A DNA stretch of 64,000 bases from Xiphydria camelus (GCA_963678675.1 OY783198.1:2423001-2487000), one strand, 5' to 3'. Counted from the stretch's first letter, positions 11,969 through 23,946 are shown. Made by a program: numbers and translations. Notes: generated from the letters alone by a model not told the origin.

Positions 11969-13736
11969 ATCGCTTTATCGCGTAGTTTCCGACAAGGCGG
12001 AGAAAAGAGCGGCGTGGCGCGTCATCGGGGTAACGAACATTTCCGCTGAAATGCATTTCGAGTAATTTTCAGCGGGGAAAACGCACCGTGGATGCCTACT
12101 CGTAGTCGTCGTATAGTTTTCGGTAAGACGGCGGACGTAGGACGGAACGTATCTACTGCTGGCTGCTAGCTTCGGCATATCATCCGTAGTTTATCTATAT
12201 GTATAAGAAGGCGAAGAGAGGAAGTCGTATGGCTTCAGAATTTTAAACAGTCGCGGTCGAGACTCACCTCTTTATCGAGCACACTCTGCTGTCTGCAGGA
12301 AAAGGATAAAAAACCGAAGAAAATAGGAGTGAATCCATTACGCATTTTTTGTATAGAAATGATTTATTTTGTTAGTACGTACATTTGCGCCAGCACAAAA
12401 AAAAGAGGAGGGCTTTCGTAATTATATCAAATGAAATCAACGAGAAAAATTTCCATTTCCGAAATTTGACGCATCAAAGGGAATATCAGCGTTGCTTCGT
12501 TTTTGCATCTCGTTTCGTTATTCGTCGTAGACATTTAGCTACGTTAAATATCGTTAAGTCGAACGGTAAAATTCCGAGAGCATTTCGAGTGACTTTGGGA
12601 GTCGACGTCGACACTTCCGGTAGTTTCGAAGCGAGGGAGGGAAGAGGGAAGTGGCAACCTTCCGGTTACCACACCGAGATGTGAACTCCGGCTTCTTTTT
12701 TTATACACACATACGTAAGGGAAAAGCCAGGCGTCTTATGTACGGAGCCTTGGCAATAATAATTATGTATTTACAGGGCAGTGTTAGAAATATTTATGTT
12801 TTACGCGCTAACAATGAGACAGGCACTAAGTGACTCTTCAAGGTTATTCATTCCATGTTCACCGGCCCATCTTTGTTATTCATTTTCCTCCTTCTCTAAA
12901 TGCACGAGTCTTCAATTAAGTATATAACCGACGCGCGTGGTAATAGCGCGAAAACGGGGCGGACTACTTATCGGTATCGATCGGTTCCCATCCATCGCCT
13001 CGATCCGTACGTTTGCTATACGAGGATGCATTCGCAACATCTTGGTGCATATATTAATGAGTGTACTGACGTGTATACATTCCGCTCAGTCGCGTATCGA
13101 ACGATCGCACTATCCACTCGACTTTTCCGCATTGAGAATGTCGATTGTCGTCAGAGATAACGCGATCGCGATTACTCTCAATTCTTCTTCTAAACGCGCA
13201 ACGTGCCTCTCGAAAATTTACAAAAATATTTCCTCCCCTTTCCGATTCTCTTTATCACGTCGCACGAGAAATCAACATTTTTTTTCTGATTTTCTTTTGC
13301 GAATACCACATTTTTTACCATTTCTTACTTCCATTTTAAATCGATTTCGCGTGCATCAGTTCTTTTTTTAATAACCATTTTATCTCCAAGCTCACGCGAC
13401 TTTAGTTGGAAAAGTTGTGCAAATTTTGAGAGCACCAAAAATTGACGAAACTTTGAATCGGACCAGTAAAATCGATTAATTGACTCCTTTCGTTCGATTT
13501 TGCCGTCCACGACGATCTAGCGATGGCTAATCTCGCATTCCAATGGCAATAGAGGAAATCATATGGAAACTTATCTGGCTCGTTCCTCTTTAAACAATCT
13601 AATCGTTTTTTCAATAGATCCTCGTCTACGAGAATAGAATATTTTAGGGTACAGTTTCTCTTCTTCATCTTCTTCTTCTTCTTCTTCGCGTGTATAGGAT
13701 AACACGCTTTATATCTTCGCAGCACTTTTCTTTCGT

Positions 13737-13794
13737 GGTTGCCTTCCACAGGCGCAACATTGCCGACCACAGCTGCGCCTGATGGAAGGCAACC
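13737..13794. other. 58-nt hairpin in the probable Tbcel 3' UTR
   Basis: GGTTGCCTTCCA pairs perfectly with TGGAAGGCAACC. After a small internal loop GGCGCA pairs with TGCGCC, leaving a loop of about 17 nt. It lies about 290 bases past the Tbcel stop on the transcribed side. It could be a structured RNA element, a small-RNA precursor or a tiny foldback transposon; sequence alone does not decide. Confidence 0.6.
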
Positions 13795-14084
13795 AATCGA
13801 CACTCCAAACGATCTCATCTACCTGACAAACTTTCGTCGTACCGTCGTGAACTCGTACCAATTCTTAACCCCGAAGAATCGATAAATATAGCCGCTAGAG
13901 ATTAATGCTTAGAACGTACATATCAAAACCGTCGTCTCCAGATTTCTCGGTCTACGGTTAAAATCGTCGTCGTGATCCGCGACCGGGATCGGAATCGGAA
14001 ACTTTCGAAAACCCCGAATCTTCACAAACGGTGAATCGTCGGACTTCTTCTTCGGCGTTTTTCATCCTCTTTCGCGGTATCCCT

Positions 14085-16346
14085 TCAAGTCCGGACGGAG
14101 GAAGTACTCGAGGATGACGACGCTACGCGATTCAGCTTGCTGTCGATGATGATCTCGTCACCGTTTCTTATGTTGTATCGGTAGAGCTGCTTGCTCGGAT
14201 ACGTCATCTCTTCGGGACCGTACGTAGCTTTCATAACCTGTGCGAAACGGTGATACTCGTAATGACAAAAACAATTACCGTCATTTCTAATAAAAGAAAA
14301 TAATTCTCAACTCTCTCCCACCGCTTCCAGCATTTCTTTCGAATGTCATTGAATTCGCGACAAAAGCGCAAAGTCGAGTTTTCATCATTTAAGTCTAATA
14401 TCAGGGGCGCTAAGCGGCTTACCTCGGGTAGGTGCCGCTTTGTTAGGGATTTGGGAACGTGGCGAGGAGAGGTCGGAGTTGGAAGCGGAGGAAAGACGTT
14501 CTAAATCGTGATCTCGTGGTTCTTAGCATGACGCTCGAGAAACCAAAAATTCTGAAAAAGGGATGACCGTGTTAATCGTAACGATTCGACTCACCTGATC
14601 CACGTAGAAGAGCCTCATCCTGTTCGCCGGAATTTTCACCATCGACTCCAGCTTCGTTTTCAGCTCGAAGACTGTTCTGTATACGTCTACTGATCGTACC
14701 TGAAGAATGAAACGCGATCCCTCTCGCATTACGAAAAAACGTTCAAACCACCGCGGTAATATGAGAAAGGAACTTCTTGAACTCAATCTCGACACAGTCG
14801 ATTTTTTTGAAGAACATCGACTCACCTCTACGAGATCTCCATACGTGAACGTCACCTTCACCCTCTTCTCCGGCGTCAGATCGACTTGCACCAAGGGATC
14901 CAGCTTCCCGTGAATACCCACGAGCTCGGAGTATCTACAAGCGAAGAGAGTCAAATTTGAATCGATCGACGAGAGCTTCAGGCAAATCTTCGACCCAAGG
15001 CCTCACCTTTCCGGTCGATCCGCTTCGGGCTTATCCATGTAATAGCGAATGAACGCCCTCTCGGCGTCCTCCCGCTCCTGCGACGATATGACGCCACCCC
15101 CGTTCAGCGTCTCCACGTTAGGAAGCCTGGCGATCAGCAGCTGCCGTCTCTCGTGCTCGGTGTACTCTCGAGGACTCTGCGACAAAAAAAAACGCGGCGT
15201 TACGCGAGAAACGGCGCAAAATTCGGCGACGAAGAAACGCGCCGAGAAGAGAAATAGAAAGTGGACGCGGCGGCCCGCGAAAGGAGCAAAGAAACGCGAG
15301 TCTCTCTGACGCCATCCCGAGCGATCGAGCGTTTCGCGTCCACCCACCTCGAAGAGCGGACAACCCTGCATCCTCAGCGACTTCAGGGCCGGGAACCTGG
15401 CGAGTCTCTCGACGTCGTCCCACGTGGACAAGAGGGTGCCGTTGAGATTGAGGAACCTGAGCATCCTGAAAGGGTCGTGCGCCGATCTGACCTTGGTGCC
15501 GCTCGACTCCGACTCCGACTCGGTCCTGTTGTAGGCGATCTCCTCGGAGAATATCCTATTCTCGGCGGAAGTCGTCTCTGCGAAGTTCATGTTCTCGCTG
15601 TCCTCCGCCTGCGCCGACGACTTCTCCTCCGCGTTGCCCCGTCCGTTGCACGCGCGCACGTTGTTCCGATTCTCCTCCGGCGACAGCGAGCTGATCGGAC
15701 ACTCCGCCAGCACGAGACTCTCCAAATTGGGAAAGGCGTAACCCAATTTCGAGATCTCCGACCAGGCCTCTATCGGGTTCCCGGTGAAGTGGAGCTTCCT
15801 CAGGGACTCGTTCCGGTCGTCCTCCTTCCGGCACTCGAGTTCCACGGTCTTGTACTCGTTCAGAGAGAGGTGGAGCTCCTCGAGGTTCTTGAGGAGCCGG
15901 ACGAGACCCTGAACGGTCGACCAGGAGACGCGCGTGCCGTTGAGCACCAGATTCCTCAGCTGCTCGTAGCTCCCGTCCTTGGCGTCGAGGCTCTCGGCGA
16001 GGCTGTTGAAGCTCAGATTGACGAACTTGATCTTCGGCATGTGCTGCAGTATGCCGAAGACCTGGCTCCACTCGGAGAGCTTGTTCTGCGCCAGATCGAG
16101 CTCCTCGACGTTCTTGCACTTGTTGCGCAGCTTCTCGTCGTCGTTGCCGGCCGACTCGATGTCGCAGTCCTGCAGCACCAGCAACGCCGGCACGGTATGA
16201 CGCGGCGATTTCTTCGGGATGAAGATGCTCACGGAGAGGGCCGTCTTGGGGGAGGAGCTCATCGTCTCCGTCTCCTCGTCGGTCAGCGAACAGTCCGTCG
16301 TGGAACGGCCGTACTTCAGCTCCAGGGCTTCCAGGAGGGACGGCAT
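14085..16346 (-). CDS. Tbcel: Tubulin-specific chaperone cofactor E-like protein (TBCEL)
   Basis: Five exons: 16346-15348, 15176-15007, 14934-14826, 14699-14595 and 14237-14085; 1,536 nt, 511 residues. The family binds and destabilises alpha-tubulin and so limits stable microtubules in the cytoplasm; the fly member is mulet. Leucine-rich repeats fill about residues 40-335 (VEELDLAQNKLSEW, IKFVNLSFNSLAE, LEELHLSLNEYKT), followed by the cap RRQLLIARLPNVETLNG and AFIRYYMDKP. A ubiquitin-like domain (about 405-495) ends with YGPEEMTYPSKQLYRYNIRNG. The N-terminal CAP-Gly domain of TBCE itself is absent, which is why TBCEL is the call. The protein is longer than the roughly 424-residue human form because of an acidic Ser/Glu/Asn insertion at about residues 225-295. 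Intron 1 (171 nt) has no in-frame stop. The transcript is convergent with nothing and faces a gene-poor region at its 5' side. Confidence 0.95.
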
Positions 16347-17451
16347 CTTAGAGCATTCTGCGGGGGAATAAAGGAACCGGGATGAGAATCGATCGAACTC
16401 GAGTCCCGATAGATATTTCCGGGGAGAGCGAATCTCTTCGAGGTTCTCCCTTGAATAAATAGTTAGAACGAAGCGCGCGGTACGCTTCGAAAATCAAGAG
16501 TTCCTCCACTCCCTCCGCCCTCGAGCGTTCCGGAGTAACTGACGGAATTTGGAACGAGACGCGTCTCCTTCGTACTACGCGTGTCCAGGCGTTCCGAGGC
16601 GTTCGAAAAACCGACGACCGCGTTGCCACGGCTGAGGGGTACGCTATAGGTGTCCCGTTCTGACCATATCGGCTAAGGTCGACCATTGTCTTTTTGCGCC
16701 GCAGCTGGAAACCGGTCCCGGTGATCCCCCCTTCGAGACGACGCAGCACGCACACGTGTGTCACCGTGCGGAGTGCGCAGCGTGCGCCTACGCGAGGAAT
16801 AGCGCCGCGCGTCGACGACGGCTGCGAGCGTCGATTTGAAAATGATCGCGTTCCGGGAAACCGCGCGCGCGCGTGAAATGTCAGAGCGCCGCGACGCCGT
16901 CTCGAGGTCGCGCGTTCCCGTTATATCGCCGGGGTGATCTGCATTTCGGGATTACGTCAACGCGCCCGCGGTTGATGGAAAGAAAATAATCGCAGGGTTT
17001 GGAAGCGCGCCAATAGGGGGCGAAACCGCGAGGTCCGCGAGCGAGCGGCGTTACGCTACGATTGAGGAAGAAATTGCGTTCGAGGAGCCGCGGAGCGCTT
17101 TATTTGCAGTTACGATTATACACGGTCTTTCGAATCGAGCGGCTTTGTTCGCCTGAGAAAACGGACCGCGACGCGTTTTTGTCGATTTGCAATTAAATTT
17201 GAACACTTTGGTTCGGATATTTGGAGAAAATTATCGACAACGTATTTTTTCATTTTTCATTTCCCCCCTTATCAGAAATGGAATACGATATTTTGAAATG
17301 CCACTACGTTATCGTCCAGTAAGACTGTCTCCCTCGCACTCATTACTCGGCAAAAGTGCGTATTTCTAGCTTTTCGATGACGTCACAATCTTATATAGAG
17401 AGAAATAACTCAGTGAACAGTTATCTTTTCGGACCGTTTCTTTTTCGTTAA

Positions 17452-17612
17452 CACGTTGACTGTCCCCATAAGGAATTTTTTCGATGCCACAGCGTCCAAA
17501 AATGAAATCATCGTGCATACAGCAATGGCAAATGAATCACATATGTCTCACATGGACGTACAGCGATGTTTCTCTATGAAACATATGTGACTCGTGGGAC
17601 AGTAAACGTGTG
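17452..17612. mobile_element. TTAA-flanked MITE, piggyBac-type
   Basis: A 161-bp segment lies between two TTAA tetranucleotides (17,448-17,451 and 17,613-17,616). The ends are imperfect inverted repeats: CACGTTGACTGTCCC on the left, and CACACGTTTACTGTCCC when the right end is complemented. TTAA target sites are characteristic of the piggyBac superfamily, so a non-autonomous piggyBac-type element is the best reading. It encodes nothing. Confidence 0.65.
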
Positions 17613-18654
17613 TTAATTGTTAAATATATGTACGGATATTACAAGTTAAATTAAAAAATATGAATATTCTCTCATTTAAAGAGCGAATTTTCAACGACGT
17701 AGACTCCACTCGATGTCCGACGAGTAAATTTCGCCCAGCGTGGTACCTCCGGCCGAGAGAAAAAATGAGGCAAAAATAAACATAGTTTTCTCGAGTGGCC
17801 ACGTTGCATCGGCCCGCTATCGCTCGGCAGCGTTATATATACCCACACCACGACCGCGTCTGTTGCAACGAAGGCGCTGCTGGTAACCGTCGGTGTTACT
17901 CTCTGCTCACCTACGTAATCGCGATCGGTTCAACGGCCATGCGAAATTAACTTTCTCCGCGCCGCCGCAAGCCCGCGGCTTAGGCATAGATCGCCAACGC
18001 TGGCGCACTGAGCCACGTAGCGCGATTCGCGCACCCGGAATTCTCCGCGAGTGGAAGGATGCCGCGGAGAGCGCGCGCGTCCTTCTTCTCGGTCTCTTCT
18101 CGCGCGCAAATTCCTGCTACGAGGGAGCGTCGGGAAAGACGCGCGCACCACGTGCGGAGCGCTCGGGTGAGACGAGAGAGAGCGGAGACCTTTATATCTC
18201 GTCGTCGCGGCGATCGGCGTGCGCAAAAAACCCGGGGAAAGGAAAAACTGGATAATATTCGGGAGGAGAAAAGGGAACCGCAAAATAAAGAGGAAGTCGG
18301 AGATTCGCGAACGCGAGCGAGCGAACGGTAGCGAAGAAGCGGAAAACTTTCTCGCGGTCGCCTGAAGTCTCTCGGTCGGGTGTCGGTATCCCGGACGATC
18401 GCGAGAACCGGAAAGTTCGACGACGCTGCGCCGCTTCGAGGAAGTAGAGGTGCGCGACGCGTTTGCTTTTACGAGCGTTTCTACGTGTGGCCTGGAAAAA
18501 AAAAAATTAGGAAACATCAGCAACGAAACATCGGGGACGAAAACTAGGATACCCCCGTATGTCTGGAATACAGCGAGTCTGGCTGACGACGCTGTCATAA
18601 ATGAACCGAGCACTCTTCTCTTTACTCTCTAGGTAGCAACGTCTTCCTATACAC

Positions 18655-19119
18655 CCAGAGAAAAGTATATTTGAATGCGAACCTATAGTAGAAACATTTA
18701 TTTATGACCAATAAGGAATTTATCTACAAGAAGCAAACCAAAGTTTCGAGAAAATTAATTTCTTGCGATACGCACAAGCATTTATTTCATTCAAATTTAA
18801 TCTTTGTTCGATGCACGGGAAAAAAAAAATCATAGCATTTACAAAATTTGTGGTAAATTCCGGGACAAGGCTGACTTATTATTACGATAATTACAATTTT
18901 AGTAAAAATTATAGTAAAATTTGTCGAAGTTGCAAAAGTGTCGCTGTAATTTACTAAAATCGTAGTTACCGTAACAATAAATTGGCGTGGTCCCGAAACT
19001 TACCTGTAACTTACTTTATAAAAATGCTACGATTTAATTTTTCCCGCGTATGAAAAAATTCCTATATGCGAGGAATAAACTTTTTAGTGGGTTCGTATTC
19101 GAATAAAATTTTCTCCAAG
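18655..19119. mobile_element. Foldback element split by a second element
   Basis: The outer arms match as inverted repeats: left AGAGAAAAGTATATTTGAAT, and the complement of the right arm GGAGAAAATTTTATTCGAAT, both continuing into GCGAACC or ACGAACC and a TTTATT block. Between them lies a second complete foldback element (18,814-19,048), so the outer element was apparently the insertion target. Confidence 0.6.
18814..19048. mobile_element. Inner MITE-like element with CACGGGAAAAA ends
   Basis: Left end CACGGGAAAAAAAAATCATA; complement of the right end CGCGGGAAAAATTAAATCGT. Both continue into TAGCATTT and later a block GGTAAATTCCGGGAC or GGTAAGTTTCGGGAC, giving about 50 bp of imperfect inverted repeat. 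The interior is AT-rich (TTTAGTAAAAATTATAG) without coding capacity. Confidence 0.65.
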
Positions 19120-19982
19120 CGTTCACACTACGTATTTTAGCGCAGCTGGTAATTCCTTACATATGTACGCAGAATATACGGACACGCGCGCGCGTGAGTA
19201 TTTATCGGACTGTTATCGAGGAGCGGAGGTGGAGGGGGATATTGACGAGTTTATCAACTGCCTCGGTACACCTTGCTTCCCCCCTCCAACCCCTCTGCCT
19301 CTCACCTAGCCACGCGCACTCCCGACCGCGCGCCATTCTATCCTCTTCCTCCTCCTCCTCCTCCTACTCCGACGCGACTGCGTAAATTTCCAAATTTTCA
19401 CGCATCATCCGCGCTATGCACATGCACGCGTCGCACCGACGCTACGTCGGTGCACTGGCACTTCGTCAGACCGTGTGTGTGTGTGTGATCGCTTTAAATG
19501 TATACCACTTCCGGTGGAATTCAACGTTTGGACGGATATCAGTCATTTTCGAGTCGAGACGGGGACACCTTGATATAGGACGCACATTGCTGCCCACGTA
19601 AGTGCGCGTACCATACGTAGAAATCTACGTATGTGTGTTTATTGTCCGCGATGAGTGTGGAAGGAGCGTCGTCACGCCTGGGAGATCGAACTCTTTTTTT
19701 AATCCACGATCGAAACTGGAATCGCAGTGGTACAAAGAAATGGAGTCTGATTTCCCGGGGAACATGGGTATGGGAGGCCTTGCCGAATAATCGGTTGTTT
19801 TTTTATCACGTTCACGCGGATACGTTGACGAGTACATTGCGAAAACTCGTACCTGCCGGTACCGGTGCACCGCAGATAAGACGGATAAGAGATACGCCGC
19901 TTATTATTTTTGCGCCGTAACCGCGCGTCTCGTCGAACGATCGGAAAAAAAGTTCCTAACGGGGAACGGTTATTTCGAGCCG

Positions 19983-19998
19983 CCCCCCCCCCCCCCCC
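19983..19998 (+). repeat. Run of 16 C
   Basis: Cytosine homopolymer in CpG-rich intergenic DNA; length uncertain for technical reasons. Confidence 0.9.
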
Positions 19999-20782
19999 AT
20001 CCCCGTACACAGTCGATCCACATCGCTGACGCATGTATCTCGACGCGAAGGACCGCTTCGAGATAGTGAGATACGAATTCACGGCTGTTCTCTCTCCCGA
20101 GCAATGCGCCACGTTCCGTGTGCCACATTGCTAAATATACGTCAGTGGAGCGCGTTACGAAATGTCAGACATGAGCATTCGCGTACACTGGGTCACTCGG
20201 GTATCGTGCTTCAAGCCTTGTCTGCGCGTAGCGCGAGTAATCGGCCAAAAGAAGAGGAGACCAGAGACGAACGAGGGGACGTTCGCAAAAAGTTTCGCAC
20301 CGACGACGGCGCAAAGATCCGCTTGAACGATCGAGCCATCGCGGATTCGACTTTGGATCGCCGGCGATCCTCATCGATCGCTCCTCCACCTCCCACGCGC
20401 GCTCCACTCGCGCGGAGAGAAGATCCGCGTAGCGCGCGCGGGGCAACGACGCAAGGGGCCTTCGCTCCGCCGGCAGTGGAAAAAGGAAGAGTCGATCAGA
20501 CCGGGGAAACAGTCACGCGTGCGAGCGGTGCGAGCTCCCCGCGGAAACGTGACGCTTCTACTGCGCAGAATTCGCTCTCTCGTTGCAGCGCGGCGTTATT
20601 CACCGGCCAAGGTTGTCTCGCTTGCTCTCCGCTCGCGAACACGAGCTCGCCTCTTTGTTCGCTTTGCGGGTTTAACGTCGCGCGGCACCGCTCGCGCGTA
20701 CAGCCCCGCTGGAGAAACGGATAATCGATAGGCGAGAAATCCGCGCCGCCGATAGCCCGACGCACCGTTCTCCGTGGCGTCG

Positions 20783-20823
20783 CCTCTCTCTCTCTCTCTC
20801 TCTCTTTCTCTTTCTCTCTCTCT
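20783..20823 (+). repeat. CT-rich microsatellite
   Basis: A CT dinucleotide tract interrupted by a few TTT triplets. Confidence 0.9.
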
Positions 20824-20876
20824 TGCCCTGCCAGTCTCTCCCTTTCGAAATAATAACGCTGCGACGGCACGGTCGC

Positions 20877-21455
20877 CTTAACGATCCGGCGAGCAGTGGC
20901 GATGCATGCGGAAAGCCCGGCGTTTCGTGGCGAACGATTTTCGAGAAAAATAGCGTTCGAACGTCGCGGATCTACGCGTCGCTTTAGGTGTCCAGTCGTT
21001 AATGTTCCGGTCGGAGCGTTTCGAGTGTCGTAAATCCAAGGAAAATGCCGTTCGAACGCGTCAAGGTTGGAGTCTCTACGCGGGTTTCTTTCACTTTCGG
21101 AGCAAGTGGAAGCGGCTCGCGTCTACGTCGTCGGCGTTTCGTGAGGGGATACGGTGCGTACGGGCCAGACGCGCGCGTCCTCTCCCTTTGAAGTTAGTGA
21201 AAACGACTGTAACGATCCGGCGAGTGTGGTTTGCCCGCCGATGAATCCATTTCGTCAGAGCGCCAAAGAAAATATACGCGTCGCACACACACACACACAC
21301 ACACACACACTGTCGGGAGCAGTGAAAACAGCCGGCAATGATCCGGCGCGATCACCGTTCGTCGAGATATCGTTCGAACGCGCCGCGGTTCGATTCGCCG
21401 CGCGCTTCGGTCGCTTTCGGAGTTAGTAGAAACGTCCGTTAACGACCCGGGGACA
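20877..21455 (+). repeat. Degenerate repeat with a TTAACGATCCGGCGAG core
   Basis: A core close to TTAACGATCCGGCGAG recurs near 20,877, 21,000, 21,211, 21,337 and 21,437, usually 100-130 bases apart. It is accompanied by CGTTCGAACGCG blocks and by TTAGTGAAAACG or TTAGTAGAAACG. Copies are diverged. A (CA)n tract at 21,284-21,310 interrupts the array. Confidence 0.45.
21284..21310 (+). repeat. (CA)n microsatellite
   Basis: About 13 uninterrupted CA units. Confidence 0.95.
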
Positions 21456-21987
21456 GCGCTGCAGCGTCACCGGGTCGCTCCTCTCGTCGCCACAATTATT
21501 TCGCAGAAAAGTACAGTCCAACAGTCGAGGTCGCGTCGTCGCTGCGTAAATTCAGGCCGAACGACACGAGTGTATCGAGCGTCTCGCGAGGCCGTATCAC
21601 GATTCCCGGCCCTTACCCAACCTTGACTGGCGCTACGTAGCGCGGCGCATTTATCCACAGGTCATCGTCCCGAGCGCCCTTCGAAATAATCCTCCGCGGC
21701 ATTCCACGAGGCTCTCGACGACTCACCTCTCGCTTCGACAAATAAATGATTTCCAACGGAACCGCAAACCCACGCGTCGCGTTATCGAGCGAAAATTTAA
21801 TTATGCATACCGCGTCCCGAATCCCTCGCGACGCCCGAAACGACCCGACGCAAAAGTACGGCGAACGCATTTTCGGGGGCGCGTCGAAAATCGATTACGT
21901 AAGGCCGAGACGATTCGATTGCATAAAATTCGAAACTTTCGCGTTCGCCTCAGTCGAGGCAATTTGCGGAGACGGGAACCGTTTCTC

Positions 21988-21989
<2 letters not shown>

Positions 21990-22030
<41 letters not shown>
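21990..22030 (+). repeat. (GA)n microsatellite
   Basis: About 20 uninterrupted GA units. In insects such tracts can bind GAGA-type factors, but no promoter is demonstrated here. Confidence 0.95.
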
Positions 22031-22032
<2 letters not shown>

Positions 22033-23135
22033 GCGAAATATAATTCGCTCGTTGCGTCGCGGCACGGCGGAGTATCGCGGAAAACGGGTGAAGGGAAGAC
22101 GGGAGAATCGGGGTCGCGCTCCGCGGATTGGCCGATATTGAGAACGGTCCAAGGGCCCGGGTCAGCCCTTGCTCCCGTCCTATTTCTAGCTCTACTCACT
22201 GTCTCCGTCCAACGCGCTCCAATTCTCGTGCGTGAGCCTCGCTCGGTCCGCGTCGACGTGAGAAACGACAAAGAAAACCCGATATCCACGCGATGCTATG
22301 TCCGCCTGCGTCTCTCTCGCTCGCTCGCGGATAAAACACGCTGTGAAAACGGTGAGAGGCGGTCGGATTGACGCGCACGGGTGGACAGAGCTACGAGAGC
22401 GAACGAACGTTCCGTCCGCCGTCCACCGTACAACTGGCTCCTTTGTTTAGTAAACAGAAACAGCTGAGCAGAACGGCGGAGAGCGGCGCAGCAGTGGTGG
22501 TGGGCGGCTCGCTTCTTTGCGACCGCGAGCGCGCGTTATCGAGCGGAGAGCGCCGACGCGCCGCTCCCGACCAGCGTCATGTGTCGATAGACGGTACGCA
22601 GAAACTCCGCGTCGCTTTGACGTGTGCGCTTCGTCTAACCGCGACGATATTACGCGGACGGTATCGGGGTGGAGGGCCGAAACGCGCGCTCGGGCGGCTC
22701 TCCCCGCGACTAAGGGATGATTGGGGCGAGAGGGAGGGATCGAACGAGGAAGTACTACCGATGTCAAAATTGAGAAATGAATGAGGTGGCGGGGCGATCG
22801 GTGCCGAGAATGAGGGTTCGTTTAATAAATGAGATTGAATAATATTAATTTTTCATTTGACAAGCGTGCATCGTCGTTCGATCGGACGTTACTTGATTTC
22901 GGTTACCGGATTTTGGTATATCCGGACATCGCTTCCACTCGCAGAGAAATCTGTCGAAACCGTGAATATTTCCCTTCTTATAAACTTTTCGCGCTCCCGG
23001 CGACCCCATCAACCAATGATCAATCGATTTTCACAGGCTGGTTGAGAGAGATATTTCGAATTTTGGTAAATCGATCTCTCGACCACTATCAGCGCTTAAG
23101 ATTTTGACAAAAATCGAAATCTCTGGAATCGAACT

Positions 23136-23946
23136 CTCGACCATCCTGTCTTGTGTATTTTTTCGTGTTGATTACGAAAATCATCAATATATTGAGGAAA
23201 TCTCAAAGGAACACCGAGATATCCATGATTCTTTTTTATGAAAAAATAATTTTTTCGAACATAAAATCGCTGATATCTCACATTTCCTTTGAGATATGGA
23301 CCTGATAACCATGATTTTCGGAATCAGCGTGACAAAATACATCGGATAGGGTGGTCGAGCGATCGATTTTAGAGATTTCAATTTTCCCGAAAAAATTGAA
23401 AAAACTTAAGCTATATGCCTTAGATTTTGACAAAAATCGAAATCTCTGGAATCGAACTCTCAACCATCCTATCTTATGTATTTTTTCGCGCTGATTACGA
23501 AAATTATAGATACATTGAGGATATCTCAAAGGAAGACCGAAATATCGATGATTTTCCGTGAAAAAAGTAATTTTCTGATACATGAAATCACCGATATCTT
23601 ATATTTCCTTCAAGATATCGTCAATATATCTGTCATTTTCGGAATCAGCATGAAAAAATACATCGGATAGGGTGGTCGAGAGATCGATTTCAGAGATTTG
23701 AATTTTCGCGAAAAATTGAACTCTCGACCATCCTATCTTATGTATTTTTTCGTGCTGATTACGAAAATTATAGATATATCTAGGATATCTCAAAGGAAAA
23801 CCGAAATATCGATGATTTTCCGTGAAAAAAAAACTAATTTTCTCGTACATGAAATCACCGATATCTTAGATTTCCTTCGAGATATCGAACTGATAACCGT
23901 GTTTCTCATAATCAGCGCGACGAAAGACAAAGATAAGTAGGTCGAG
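23136..23946. repeat. Array of three tandem long palindromes
   Basis: Three related units (about 23,136-23,359, 23,459-23,680 and 23,723-23,946) each start CTCGACCATCCT or CTCAACCATCCT and end with its complement AGGGTGGTCGAG or a decayed form. Inside each, the left half (TGATTACGAAAAT, ATCTCAAAGGAA, CGATGATTTTC) is mirrored by the right half, so every unit is a foldback of about 225 bp. Units 1 and 2 are both preceded by ATTTTGACAAAAATCGAAAT. No coding capacity. Confidence 0.7.

Larger units (their letters stand above)
7047..14084. other. Intergenic DNA between the first gene and Tbcel
   Basis: No recognisable coding region in about 7 kb. The right end (13-14 kb) is probably Tbcel 3' UTR; the left end is the 5' region of the first gene. 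The stretch holds three foldback elements (7,407-7,583; 8,981-9,203; 11,806-11,968), a 15-C run at 7,158, a 22-G run at 11,091 and a hairpin at 13,737. Base composition shifts between CpG-rich segments (7.6-11.3 kb) and AT-richer ones (12-13.7 kb). Confidence 0.6.

Noticed and set aside
15261..16385. A 374-codon plus-strand open frame over Tbcel
   Set aside because: Exact antisense shadow of the leucine-rich repeat exon, which is clearly the real coding strand.
21385..21402. GGTTCGATTC inside a CpG-rich palindrome
   Set aside because: Looks like a T-arm but the rest of a tRNA cloverleaf is missing.
20104..22784. Open frames of 130-206 codons in the CpG-rich region
   Set aside because: Some run through (GA)n and (CT)n tracts as poly-RE or poly-LS. 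No domain, no splice-consistent neighbours.
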